Position numbers and translations under genes: made by a program. This document shows positions 54,221 to 62,883 of a stretch of 64,000 nt of DNA, piece by piece. This stretch comes from Metallibacterium scheffleri. GTDB lineage: Bacteria; Pseudomonadota; Gammaproteobacteria; Xanthomonadales; Rhodanobacteraceae. Within the stretch, counting starts at the first letter, position 1, and each line of letters starts with the position of its first letter. The DNA is taken from contig NZ_LDOS01000001.1 of NCBI RefSeq assembly GCF_002077135.1, forward strand, positions 12,219 to 76,218. Direction: 5' to 3'. The notes under the pieces are model-generated. The model searched no databases. It saw only the letters and a program-made list of their open reading frames with translations, and had not been told where the DNA came from.

Positions 54221-54703
54221 TCAATCGCGGAAGTTCTCGAACTGCAGCGGCAACTCGAACTCGCCGGCGCGCAACAGCGCGATGGCCGCCTGAAGGTCGT
54301 CGCGCTTCTTGCCGGTGACGCGCAATTTGTCGCCGTTGATCTGCGCCTCGACCTTCAGCTTGGCCGTCTTGAGCGCGGCGATCAACTTCTTCGCCTGGGC
54401 CTGCTCGATGCCCTGCTTGACGGTGATGCGCTGGCGCGCCTGCGCCAGGTTCACCTCGGCCTCGACCGCATCCAGGCAGCGCAGGTCGATGCCGCGCGCG
54501 GCGATGCGTGCGCGCAGGATGTCGAGCATCTGCTTGAGCTGGAAATCGCTGGGCGCCGTCTGCGTGATCACACCGTCGTCGAGCTTGAAGCTGGCCTCGA
54601 CGTTGCGGAAATCGAAGCGCGTGCGCAACTCGCGGTTGGCCTGGTCCACGGCATTGGTCAACTCGTGCGGATTGACCTCGGAGACGATATCGAAGGAGGG
54701 CAT
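54221..54703 (-). CDS. yajQ: YajQ family nucleotide-binding protein
   Basis: YajQ is a two-domain ferredoxin-like protein; in Xanthomonas campestris a homologue binds c-di-GMP and controls transcription and virulence. The 160-residue product starts MPSFDIVSEVNPHELTNAVDQ and has ELRTRFDFRNVEASF, RGIDLRCLDAVEA and KLKVEAQINGDKLRVTGKKRDDLQ, ending FENFRD. It lies 75 nt after the GGDEF-EAL gene on the same strand. Frame-open sequence upstream of 54703 gives only four more residues. Confidence 0.94.
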   Translation of the reverse strand: MPSFDIVSEVNPHELTNAVDQANRELRTRFDFRNVEASFKLDDGVITQTAPSDFQLKQMLDILRARIAARGIDLRCLDAVEAEVNLAQARQRITVKQGIEQAQAKKLIAALKTAKLKVEAQINGDKLRVTGKKRDDLQAAIALLRAGEFELPLQFENFRD

Positions 54704-54778
54704 GGCATGACGCACGTGGTGGGTGGTCCCAGTCTAGCCCGCGCGCGGCCAGCCTCCCACCTCGCGACATCAGGTTCC

Positions 54779-56860
54779 CTACGCGACCTGCGGGGGCAAT
54801 TCGCGCGCGAAGTCATGTAATCGGGTGGCATCCATGGGCATGCCGATGGCATAACCCTGGAAGGCGTCGCAGCGCAATTCCCTCAGCATGCAGCGCTGCG
54901 CCTCGCTCTCGACGCCCTCGGCGACCACGTACATCTGCAGCGCATGCGCCAGATCGATCATCGCGCCGATGAAACGATCCGGTACATCGACACGCATCTC
55001 GCGCACGAAGGCCTGGTCGATCTTGACCTCTTCCACGGGCAGGTCACGCAGGCTGGCCAGCGAGGCATAGCCGGTGCCGAAATCATCGATGGCCACGCCC
55101 ACGCCCAACTGGTGCAGACGGCGCACCGTCGCCGCTGCGGCGGCGGCATCGCGGATGAAGACACTTTCGGTGATTTCCAGCATCAGCGCGCCGGGCTGCA
55201 CTCGAAATTCAAGTTGGATCGCGGCCACTGACTCGACAAAATCCGGGCGCAGCATCTGCCAAGGGCTCACATTGACCGCGATGCGCAGGCGCGGTGCCGC
55301 CGCCGGCCAGTCACGCAGCACCGTGCAACTGCCCTCCAGGGCGGCCATGCCGAGCGCGTGGATCAAACCGCTTTCCTCAGCCAACGGAATGAACTCGGTC
55401 GGATTGATCGCGCCCAATGCCGGGTGTTGCCAGCGCATCAAGGCCTCGGCCCCGACCAGGTAACCGCTGGCATCGACCTGCGGCTGAAACACCAGATCCA
55501 TTTGCCGCTGCGCCAGCGCGCCGCGCAGATCATGCTCCAGCCTGAGCCGCCGCTCGGCGCGCGACTGCATCTCAGCGGAGAACAGCAACACATCACCGCG
55601 GTCCGCATCGCGCGCCCGGCCCAACGCGATGTTGGCCTGACGCAAAAGCGTGCGCGCCTCGCCTGCACCCGTTACCTGCACGGCGCCCACGTTGGCCGCG
55701 ACGACAAGTTCGTGCGCATCAAAGCGCAGCGGCTGCTCCAAGGCCTGGCGCAGTTCGCGCGCCCGCTGCAACGCCGAGGCCGCGTGCTGCTCGGGCGTGA
55801 CCCCGCTGACAGTCAGCAGCAGTGCGAACTCGGCGCCATCGAGCCGCGCGATGCAGCGCGCGCCATGATGCAGCACACCGATGCGTTGCGCGATTTCGCG
55901 CAACAAGGCATCACCGGCACCATGGCCAAGCGCATCATTGATCGGCCTGAAGCCATCCAGGCCAAGCAACAACAGCGTGCCGGCAATGGCCGTGCCGCGG
56001 GTCTCGGCTTGCAGGTCGGCCAGTTGCTCCAGCAGACCGTTGCGGTTGCATAGTCCGGTCACGCCATCGTGATAAGCCACATGGCGCAGTGCATCCTGGG
56101 CCTGTTCGCGCACATCCGATTCCAGCGCCAGCGCCTGCACGCTCGCGGCCAGATCTTCGCCACGCTGAAGCCACTCGCGTGACAGCACGCGGCTGACCAA
56201 CAGCACCAGCACCAGGAAAGGCAGCGCTTCGAGATCGGGGCCACGCGCGCGCATCACCGTGCCGATCTGCGCGTAGACCACGGCGGCAATCTGCACCAGC
56301 AGATAAATCGCCAAGGCCCGCGCCCGCGCCGATTCGCGCCCACGCCACAGGTCCAGGCAACGCCAGAACGCCCACAGGAACAGCAGATAGGTCGCGGCAA
56401 AATAAATCCACGCCAGGGGTGAGATGCTGCCCTGGAATTGCTGGACCCGCTCTCCCCACGGCAGCACCAGCGCCGGCATCGTGTGCATGTTGTCGAGCAG
56501 CAAGCCGTATGGCCGCAGCAGACCAAGCATGCCAAGGAAAAAAAACACCAGCGCGGTGCGCCAGGCCCACGGACGCCAGCGCGCCATATGCGTATACAGC
56601 GCCAGAAACCAGAACGCGATCGGATAGATCATGCACCCCGCCGCTGTCCGCAAGCGCTCGACAAGCGCGGCAGAGTCAACCGCAGTCTGTGCCTGCATCA
56701 GCGCCGTCAGGGCAAGGTAGACGGACACCCAGAGGCACAGCACGCCAAACGCAAAATACATGCGCTCGATGCGGCGCGTGCCGCCATTGCTCTGCACGAA
56801 ATGGACCCCGGCGTAAAGGCAAATGCCGACCGCCACCCACTGTGCTGGCATCCACAGGAT
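54779..56860 (-). CDS. Membrane GGDEF-EAL protein, probable c-di-GMP phosphodiesterase
   Basis: About 693 residues. The N-terminal third has around seven hydrophobic helices (a sensor or MASE-like membrane domain), then a GGDEF domain in which the active-site motif is degenerate (LDGAEFALLL replaces GGDEF), then a complete EAL domain: GAEALMRW, NVSPWQML, EITESVFI, IDDFGTGYASL, KIDQAFV, VVAEGVES and QGYAIG. All EAL catalytic and metal residues are present, so it is likely a phosphodiesterase, with GGDEF acting as a regulatory domain. GTG 56860 is chosen because AAGGGG precedes it; ATG 56851 is possible and the frame extends to 56965. yajQ follows downstream. Confidence 0.88.
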   Translation of the reverse strand: MLWMPAQWVAVGICLYAGVHFVQSNGGTRRIERMYFAFGVLCLWVSVYLALTALMQAQTAVDSAALVERLRTAAGCMIYPIAFWFLALYTHMARWRPWAWRTALVFFFLGMLGLLRPYGLLLDNMHTMPALVLPWGERVQQFQGSISPLAWIYFAATYLLFLWAFWRCLDLWRGRESARARALAIYLLVQIAAVVYAQIGTVMRARGPDLEALPFLVLVLLVSRVLSREWLQRGEDLAASVQALALESDVREQAQDALRHVAYHDGVTGLCNRNGLLEQLADLQAETRGTAIAGTLLLLGLDGFRPINDALGHGAGDALLREIAQRIGVLHHGARCIARLDGAEFALLLTVSGVTPEQHAASALQRARELRQALEQPLRFDAHELVVAANVGAVQVTGAGEARTLLRQANIALGRARDADRGDVLLFSAEMQSRAERRLRLEHDLRGALAQRQMDLVFQPQVDASGYLVGAEALMRWQHPALGAINPTEFIPLAEESGLIHALGMAALEGSCTVLRDWPAAAPRLRIAVNVSPWQMLRPDFVESVAAIQLEFRVQPGALMLEITESVFIRDAAAAAATVRRLHQLGVGVAIDDFGTGYASLASLRDLPVEEVKIDQAFVREMRVDVPDRFIGAMIDLAHALQMYVVAEGVESEAQRCMLRELRCDAFQGYAIGMPMDATRLHDFARELPPQVA

Positions 56861-56985
56861 CACCTGTGTCCCCTTTTGCGCACGCAGCCTCGGGCATGCG
56901 ACTCGCTGTTGGTCCTGGATCCATGGACTGAAAAGCAGCCTACTCCGCGACCCACACTGCAACAAGCCACGCGCGGCGGATCAAC

Positions 56986-57771
56986 TCATGCGCGCCCGCC
57001 GGAGTCGTCGCCTGCACCGCCCTGATCGCGCCGCGCCTCGTACAACTTGGCGTATTTCAGAAACACGTACCAGGCGCCGCTGGCGGCGCTGATGTATCCG
57101 GCCCAGCCGTTGAGGAAATAACGCTTGAACAGGTACTGGCGCAAAAAAAACAGCGGCGGATACAGCAGCATGCGCGTGCGCACGAAGCGCGTCCCGCGCG
57201 CGCGCTTGTGCGCGACCAGGCCGCTGGAGTAGTCGTTGAGTTTGCGTACCTTGGTGGCGATATCGGGCTCGCCGAAATGCAGGAACACGGCTGCGCGCAG
57301 CGTACGCACGCGCCCCAGCACCTCGGGCGCGGCATGCACCGGCACCGCGTTCATGCCGCCGTGACGGCGATCGAACAGGCGCAGGTGCGTATTGATGCGG
57401 CTGCGGCGATGCTGGAAGGTCCAGAACATCTGCTCGCGCCGCGGCAGACGATAGCCGGCGGCGCGCGGCGCCCGCAGTTCGCGCTGGATGATCGCTGCGG
57501 CCGCTGGGGTCAGCGCCTCGTCGGCATCCAGCAGCAAAATCCAGTCGTGCCGCGCCAGCGCGATGGCGCGTTGCTTTTGCGCGGCGTAATCGTCGAAGGC
57601 GTGCCGCTCGATGCGCGCGCCGTGCGCCTCGGCGATCGCGCGGGTGGCATCCGTGGAGCCGGAGTCCAGTACCAGGATGTCGTCGGCGAACGCGGCCGAA
57701 TCCAGGCAGCGCGCCAGCGTGGCGGCGTTGTCGAGCGTGGTCACCACCAGCGACAAAGGCTCACGCGCCAT
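56986..57771 (-). CDS. Family 2 glycosyltransferase, LPS core type
   Basis: A 261-residue GT2 enzyme of the WaaE/KdtX-like kind that adds a sugar to lipopolysaccharide core or similar glycans. It begins MAREPLSLVVTTLDNAATLARCLDS, has ILVLDSGSTDATRAIAEAHGA, HDWILLLDADEALTP with the DxD metal motif, and a C-terminal basic/hydrophobic segment (FFLRQYLFKRYFLNGWAGYI) that may touch the inner membrane. Start ATG 57771 overlaps the O-antigen ligase stop by 11 nt; the frame is open further up but runs through that gene. Confidence 0.9.
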   Translation of the reverse strand: MAREPLSLVVTTLDNAATLARCLDSAAFADDILVLDSGSTDATRAIAEAHGARIERHAFDDYAAQKQRAIALARHDWILLLDADEALTPAAAAIIQRELRAPRAAGYRLPRREQMFWTFQHRRSRINTHLRLFDRRHGGMNAVPVHAAPEVLGRVRTLRAAVFLHFGEPDIATKVRKLNDYSSGLVAHKRARGTRFVRTRMLLYPPLFFLRQYLFKRYFLNGWAGYISAASGAWYVFLKYAKLYEARRDQGGAGDDSGGRA

Positions 57772-59026
57772 GCGCAGGCTCCGCGTCGGCGCGGCCGCCC
57801 AGCGCACCGATCCACAGCGCCAGCAGCCACCAGAACAGCAGCCCCCACCAGGCCGAGTAGAACGCCAGCGTGGTGTTGAACGGAAACACCGCCGCCAGCA
57901 CGGCGATGCCCGCCGGCCAGGCGCGCGCGCGCACAAACGCCGACGCGCGCCGCCACATGCGCAGCGCCAGCGCGGCGCCGACCAGCCACAGCGACAGACC
58001 CAGCACGCCGCTTTCGCTGAGGATCTCCAGCACGATCTGGTGCGCGTAGTAGGCGCCCTTGCGGTCGTGGTCGCGCAGGAACGGATCGCCCGGCGACGCA
58101 TAACGCGGATAGGCGTAGCGGAAACCGCGCACACCGACGCCGGTGCCGGGGTTGGCTGCGATCATGCGCAGCGCATCGGCCCAGATGTCGAGCCGGAATG
58201 ACAGCGCCACGTTCAGGCCCTGCTCGCTGCCTTTCAGCGCCTGCAGGGTGCGCTGCATGCGCGCATCGAAGCGCGTCGAGGTTTGCCAGGCCACGCCCAG
58301 TACCAGCACGCCGATCACCACGGCCGCGGCGGACCACAGCGCGAAGCGTCGCCACGTCCCCGCCTCGCGCCAGATGAACACCGCCAGCACGAAGGCGTAG
58401 GTGACCCAGCTGGCGCGCGAGCCCGACAGCAGGATCGGGCCGAGCAGCAACAGCGCCGCCGCGATCAGCGCCGCGCGCCCGCGCCAGCGCCGCGCCACGG
58501 CCAGCATGAACGGCGCCAGCACCGCCAGTACCTGGCCGATCTTGGGATCGCCGGCGCCGAAGATGCCGGTGAGCCGGTGCGGCTCGGCGTGGCCGCGCAC
58601 GCTCCAGCCAGTCAGCGCCTGCATCCACGCGTCCAGCGTCCACAGCAGAGTCAGCACCGCGATCGCGCGCAGCAGCACGCGCCATTGCCGCGCATCGCGC
58701 AGGATCCAGGCGATGCCCGCGGCCAGCGGCAGATAGCGCAGCATGGCCGCGACCGTTTCCCAGGTGCGCGCCGGCGCCACGGCGTGCAGGGTGGAACCCA
58801 GCGCGGCCAGCTCGTAACAGGCCCAGATCGCCAGAGCCCAGCGCACGGACGGCAACGCGACGAGCGCACGCGGCTGGCGCAGCAACAGCACCGCGCACAA
58901 CGCGACCAGCGCCAGCGTGCCCAGCTCGCCCGCGCGCCCGAATGGAAACAGGAAGATCAGCGCGAACGGCAGCAGCCACGCCCAACGCGGACGCGCATCC
59001 GTGGAGACAGCGGAGGCAATGGTCAT
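57761..59026 (-). CDS. O-antigen ligase family protein (WaaL-type)
   Basis: A 421-residue polytopic inner-membrane protein of the Wzy/O-antigen ligase family, which joins glycan to lipid A core or to another acceptor in the periplasm. About 11-12 membrane helices are visible. The family's large periplasmic loop is present between helices, with FRLDIWADALRMIAANPGTGVG and YYAHQIVLEILSESGVLGL, the conserved His/Arg-containing region. Whether it is a true WaaL or another polysaccharide ligase cannot be told. It lies between two glycosyltransferase genes on the same strand, supporting a surface glycan role. Confidence 0.88.
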   Translation of the reverse strand: MTIASAVSTDARPRWAWLLPFALIFLFPFGRAGELGTLALVALCAVLLLRQPRALVALPSVRWALAIWACYELAALGSTLHAVAPARTWETVAAMLRYLPLAAGIAWILRDARQWRVLLRAIAVLTLLWTLDAWMQALTGWSVRGHAEPHRLTGIFGAGDPKIGQVLAVLAPFMLAVARRWRGRAALIAAALLLLGPILLSGSRASWVTYAFVLAVFIWREAGTWRRFALWSAAAVVIGVLVLGVAWQTSTRFDARMQRTLQALKGSEQGLNVALSFRLDIWADALRMIAANPGTGVGVRGFRYAYPRYASPGDPFLRDHDRKGAYYAHQIVLEILSESGVLGLSLWLVGAALALRMWRRASAFVRARAWPAGIAVLAAVFPFNTTLAFYSAWWGLLFWWLLALWIGALGGRADAEPAHGA

Positions 59027-59143
59027 GTGCGGATTGTGCGCCGCGTGCCGCGGCGCGGGGAATGGCCCGGCAGCGGCACTCGCGGAAAAGCCCGCGCACC
59101 TTGCAACAACACAAGGCGTTCGCCGATTTCCAGCCGCGGCAAG

Positions 59144-60277
59144 CTAGCCGTGCACCACTTCGGCATACACCGCCAGAGTCGCCTGCTGCATCTTGTCGAG
59201 ACGATAACGGGTCATCGGGGCGATCGGTGGCGCCAGGCGCAGCAATTCGGCAGCACGCTCGACCAGGCGCGCTTCGTCCGCGGTCGGCACGCGCCCGGCG
59301 GGATACAGCTCGGCCAGCAGTTCGCCGACGCCACCGTGGGCGTAACCCAGCACCGGACGGCACAACGCCAGCGCTTCGAGCACGGTGCGGCCAAAGGCTT
59401 CGGGTCGGGTGGATAGCTGCAGGATCAGATCGGAGATGGCATAGACCTCGCGCACGTCGCTGCGCGGCGGCGTGATCGCCATGGCGTCGGCCACGCCCAG
59501 CGTCTGCGCCAGTTGGCGCAGCTCGCGCACATAGCCCGCGCGCGCGGGCTCGTCGGCACCCAGCAGCAGCAGGCGCGCGTCGATGCCGCGGGCGTGCAGC
59601 GCGGCCAGCAGGCGCAGTGCATGGGCGTGGCCTTTCAGGCGCGTGCCGCGTCCGGGCAAGGTCAGCAGCGGCGCGCCGGCGAGGTGCGGAAATTCGGCGA
59701 AGAATGCCTCGCGCCAGGCCGGATCGGGACGGTAGCCGTAGGGAAATTCATCGGCATCGACACCGCGCGGGATCAAGCGCACCCGCTCCTGCGGCAAATC
59801 CGGATAGTGCTGCTGCACGTGGTCGCGCACGGTCTGCGAGACCACGATCACGCGCTCGCCGCGGGTGAGCACAGCGCTGTAGGCATTGGGCGAGTTCAGC
59901 CCATGCACGGTGGTGACGAAATGCGGGCGCGGACGCAACCCGCGCATGGCCATCCGCGCCAGCCACGCCGGCAAGCGCGAGCGCGCGTGCACGACGTCAG
60001 GCTTGAGCGCAGCCAACGCGTGCCGCAAAGGCATGACCTGGGCCAGTGCGAGCGGCGACTTGCGCCCGATCGGCAGGGTGATGTGCTCGCCACCTTCGGC
60101 CTCGAGGCGCCGCACCAGGCGTCCGCCAGCGGAAATGACCACCGCGCGGTGCCCGGCCGCGACCAGTGCGCGTGCGATCTCCAGCGTGCTGCGCTCCGCC
60201 CCGCCGCTGTCCAGCGCCGGGATCAACTGCACCACGGTCAGGCGTTGCGCAGCGATGGACGGTTCGGATCGGATCAC
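59144..60277 (-). CDS. Family 4 glycosyltransferase
   Basis: A 377-residue GT-B glycosyltransferase (GT4). The N-terminal domain has VVQLIPALDSGGAERSTLEIA, the GGxE-type acceptor motif of this family, and DVVHARSRLPAWLARMA. The C-terminal nucleotide-sugar domain has GVDADEFPYG, GRGTRLKGHAHALRLLAAL and the E-x7-E motif in RPEAFGRTVLEALA. It is likely an LPS or polysaccharide glycosyltransferase. Start is a GTG at 60277; a separate small frame lies in the same phase upstream but ends in TGA. It is followed after 117 nt by the O-antigen ligase. Confidence 0.9.
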   Translation of the reverse strand: MIRSEPSIAAQRLTVVQLIPALDSGGAERSTLEIARALVAAGHRAVVISAGGRLVRRLEAEGGEHITLPIGRKSPLALAQVMPLRHALAALKPDVVHARSRLPAWLARMAMRGLRPRPHFVTTVHGLNSPNAYSAVLTRGERVIVVSQTVRDHVQQHYPDLPQERVRLIPRGVDADEFPYGYRPDPAWREAFFAEFPHLAGAPLLTLPGRGTRLKGHAHALRLLAALHARGIDARLLLLGADEPARAGYVRELRQLAQTLGVADAMAITPPRSDVREVYAISDLILQLSTRPEAFGRTVLEALALCRPVLGYAHGGVGELLAELYPAGRVPTADEARLVERAAELLRLAPPIAPMTRYRLDKMQQATLAVYAEVVHG

Positions 60278-60337
60278 GGCACGGCGTCAGTGATGGGCCA
60301 GGCGCAGCAGACGACAGAAGCAAAGTAAAGCCGATGC

Positions 60338-60362
60338 CAAGGCGAGTACACGCCGCGCCTTG
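60338..60362 (-). terminator. Weak hairpin after the zinc-finger gene
   Basis: CAAGGCG and CGCCTTG pair over seven bases with an 11-nt loop just downstream of the zinc-finger gene on the minus strand. No T-tract follows, so it may be only a chance inverted repeat. Confidence 0.25.
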
Positions 60363-60372
60363 CGCATGCGGC

Positions 60373-60582
60373 TCAGGTTTTCAGCACGTAATGCGCGCCG
60401 CAATACGGGCAGACCGATTCGCCACCCTCGTCCTCGATGGCCAGATACACGCGCGGATGCGAGTTCCACAGCGTCATGTCGGGCATCGGGCAGGACAGCG
60501 GCAGATCGGCGCGGGTGATCTCGTAGCGGTGTTCCGTATTGGCCGGCTTGAGGGCCGCCGCGGCGGGATCGGTACGAGTCAT
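60373..60582 (-). CDS. CHCC-type zinc-finger protein, NDUFS6-like, 69 aa
   Basis: A 69-residue zinc-finger protein of the CHCC family (the domain of mitochondrial NDUFS6). Metal ligands are Cys in LPLSCPMP, His in NSHPRVYL and a CxxC in ESVCPYCGAHYVL. Start ATG 60582 has a GGAGGC site. Bacterial members are small and unstudied. It lies 95 nt upstream of the GT4 gene on the same strand and is divergent from the YIP1 gene. A role linked to the respiratory chain is only suggested by the domain. Confidence 0.85.
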   Translation of the reverse strand: MTRTDPAAAALKPANTEHRYEITRADLPLSCPMPDMTLWNSHPRVYLAIEDEGGESVCPYCGAHYVLKT

Positions 60583-60745
60583 GACAGCCTCCGGAGATGG
60601 GCAAGCAGGTGGCGCCGGCAGATCGGGTGCACATGCCGGCAAGCAAGGCGTGCAGTGTAACGGTTGTGCATCTTCGCAGCGCCGTATACGACACCGGCGC
60701 GGCGCTCTGGCATGCTGTGCGCCCCTGCCTGCGTGATGCCCAATC

Positions 60746-61954
60746 ATGAACTTCGCCCACCTGATTGCGCGCCTGCGCGCCATTCTGTTCAGCCCACGCG
60801 CCACCTGGCCCGAAATCGCCAGCGAGCCGGCCAGCATCGGCAGCCTGTACACCGGCTGGGTGCTGTGGCTGGCGGCGATCACGCCGCTGGCGACTTTCAT
60901 CGGTCTGGGCATCTTCGGCATGTCGGTGCCGTTCATCGGCAGCTTCCGGATTGGTTTCGGCACGCTGTTCGGGCAATTGGTCACCACCTACCTGCTCACC
61001 CTGTTGATCGTGTTCCTGATGGCGCTGATCACCGCCGCGCTGGCGCCCAGCTTCGGCGCGCGCAACGACCGCGTGCAGGCGCTGAAGGCCATCGCCTATG
61101 CGTGGACGCCGGTGTGGATCGTCGGCGTGTTGCGCCTGATCCCGCTGCTCGGCGCGCTGACCGTCCTGCTGACCTTGGCGGCGGCGGCATACAGCGTGTG
61201 GTTGCTGTGGCGGGGTCTGCAGGCGACGCTGGGCGCGCCGCAGGAGCGCGCGGTGGCCTATACCGCCGTGGTCGTCGTCATCGCCATCGTGCTGGGCGTG
61301 GTGATCGGCTGGACCAGCGCGATGTTCACCGGCATCGGCGCGATGACGCGCGCCAACATCGAGGCCTCGGTGAACATGCCAGCGTCCAGCGGCATCAGCG
61401 GTCTGGCCGCCGGCATGCAGCAAGCCGCCCGGCAGATGCAGGCCACCGGCAAGGTTCTGCAGGGCGAACAGGCGGGCGCCGCCGGGCAGGCCGCGAACCT
61501 CGCGCCAATCAAGCCGCTGGCGCCCGGCCAGATGAGCGCGCTGCTGCCGGCCAGCCTGCCTGGGCTCGTGCGCGGCAACGTGGACAGCACGCGCGGCGGC
61601 ATCGGTGCGCTGCAGGTCAGCGAGGCCAAGGCCGATTACGGCAGCGGCGCGCAACAGATCAGGCTCGGCATCACCGACATGGGCGCCAATCGCGCCATGC
61701 TGGCCATGATCGGCATGGTGCAGCAGGATCAGGAATCCGCCAGCGGCTATCACAAGGTGTTTCAACGCGACGGCCGCACCGTGCAGGAGCAGTGGACCGC
61801 CGCCACGCGCGCGGGCGAATACACGCTGATCGTCGGCGACCGCTTCATGGTGCAGGCCAAGGGCCAGGGTCCGGACATGGCCGCGCTCAAGCAGGCCGTG
61901 GACGCGGTGGACCTGGCCCGATTGCAAACGCTCAAGGACACGCCTGGCGAATAA
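60746..61954 (+). CDS. YIP1-family membrane protein with unknown C-terminal domain
   Basis: A 402-residue protein. The N-terminal half is a YIP1 domain with five hydrophobic segments (LYTGWVLWLAAITPLATFIGLGIFGMS, TYLLTLLIVFLMALITAAL, AYAWTPVWIVGVLRLIPLLGAL, a helix near AAAAYSVWLLW, and VVVVIAIVLGVVIGW). The C-terminal half is soluble, with a Gln/Ala-rich helix and DMGANRAMLAMIGMVQQD and a repeated VQAK-type end. Bacterial YIP1 proteins have no assigned biochemical function. It converges with pirin with only 4 nt between stop codons. Confidence 0.85.
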   Translation: MNFAHLIARLRAILFSPRATWPEIASEPASIGSLYTGWVLWLAAITPLATFIGLGIFGMSVPFIGSFRIGFGTLFGQLVTTYLLTLLIVFLMALITAALAPSFGARNDRVQALKAIAYAWTPVWIVGVLRLIPLLGALTVLLTLAAAAYSVWLLWRGLQATLGAPQERAVAYTAVVVVIAIVLGVVIGWTSAMFTGIGAMTRANIEASVNMPASSGISGLAAGMQQAARQMQATGKVLQGEQAGAAGQAANLAPIKPLAPGQMSALLPASLPGLVRGNVDSTRGGIGALQVSEAKADYGSGAQQIRLGITDMGANRAMLAMIGMVQQDQESASGYHKVFQRDGRTVQEQWTAATRAGEYTLIVGDRFMVQAKGQGPDMAALKQAVDAVDLARLQTLKDTPGE

Positions 61955-61958
61955 GCTG

Positions 61959-62657
61959 CTACAGCAGCTCGAACAACAGCAGTTCGCTGTCGGCCTCGGC
62001 GTCGATTGCCAGCGTGGCCTCGCCACGCAGGCCGAGGCCATCGCCGGCCGCCAGCGCGAGTCCGTTGGCGCGCACCGCGCCGCGCGTCACCTGCAGCCAG
62101 GTCTGCTCCGCGATATGGTTCAGGGCATGCTGCGCACCGGCCGATGGCCGCCATGCCGACACGCGCGCCGCGGCGTGCAGTGGCAGCGCCGCGCCAGCCT
62201 CTGCGGCCGGCGCGGCCAGCACGGTCCAGCCCTGCGCAAGCGGCAGCGGTGCGTAGCCTTGCTGGGCGTAGGACGGCGCGCGATTGGAGCGATCCGGCTG
62301 CAGCCAGATCTGCAGAAAATGCACCGGCGCGCGCGCGTCGGCGTTCATCTCGCTGTGGCGGATGCCGTGCCCGGCGCTCATGCGCTGCAATTCGCCAGGG
62401 CGGATCACGCCCGACGCTCCGGTGGAATCGCGATGCGCCAGCGCTCCCTGCAGCACCCAGGTGAGGATTTCCATGTTGGCGTGGCCATGCTCGCCGAATC
62501 CGGCATCGGGCACCACACGGTCCTCGTTGAGCACACGCAACGCGCCCCAGCCCATCCACGCCGGATCATGGTAGTGGCCGAAGGAAAACGTGTGGCGGCT
62601 ATCCAGCCACGCGGTTTGCGTATGCCCGCGCGCCGCGGCCGGGCGCTGCATCAACAC
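61959..62657 (-). CDS. Pirin family protein (YhhW-type quercetinase-like)
   Basis: A 232-residue bicupin of the pirin family; E. coli YhhW is a quercetin 2,3-dioxygenase in vitro, though its physiological role is unclear. The metal ligands are in GFGEHGHANMEILTWVLQG (two His), and RMSAGHGIRHSEMN (His and Glu), followed by VHFLQIWLQPD. Gly-rich C-terminal cupin remnants follow. It starts 67 nt from the left end of the second copy of the 160-bp element, so its promoter region is small and may be affected by it. It converges with the YIP1 gene. Confidence 0.9.
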   Translation of the reverse strand: MLMQRPAAARGHTQTAWLDSRHTFSFGHYHDPAWMGWGALRVLNEDRVVPDAGFGEHGHANMEILTWVLQGALAHRDSTGASGVIRPGELQRMSAGHGIRHSEMNADARAPVHFLQIWLQPDRSNRAPSYAQQGYAPLPLAQGWTVLAAPAAEAGAALPLHAAARVSAWRPSAGAQHALNHIAEQTWLQVTRGAVRANGLALAAGDGLGLRGEATLAIDAEADSELLLFELL

Positions 62658-62724
62658 GACGGTCGCCGCTGCGCGCGGCCGCTGGCGGGCCCGGCAGTCA
62701 GGCGGGGCGCCAGGCCAGCCATGC

Positions 62725-62883
62725 GCTCAGAGCCTGCGAAAAATTCCGCGTCGTGCGGAATTTTCATCGGCGCGCCCGGCACAGGTCCGTACGCGCCTGC
62801 GCGAATCAGCCACGTGCGTGACCGCTTCGCGTCCGGCCATCCATGGCCGGGCTGAGAGGCTGAAAAATTCACAGCCTCTCAGC
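62725..62883. repeat. 160-bp palindromic intergenic element, copy 2
   Basis: Almost identical to the copy at 39507-39666, including the three hairpins and the 16-bp terminal repeats. Its right terminus supplies the yceI stop codon (62879-62881). The left terminus has CGA in place of TGA and does not end a gene; it points at the upstream region of pirin. Length 159 bp because one T is missing from the first stem. Confidence 0.85.
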
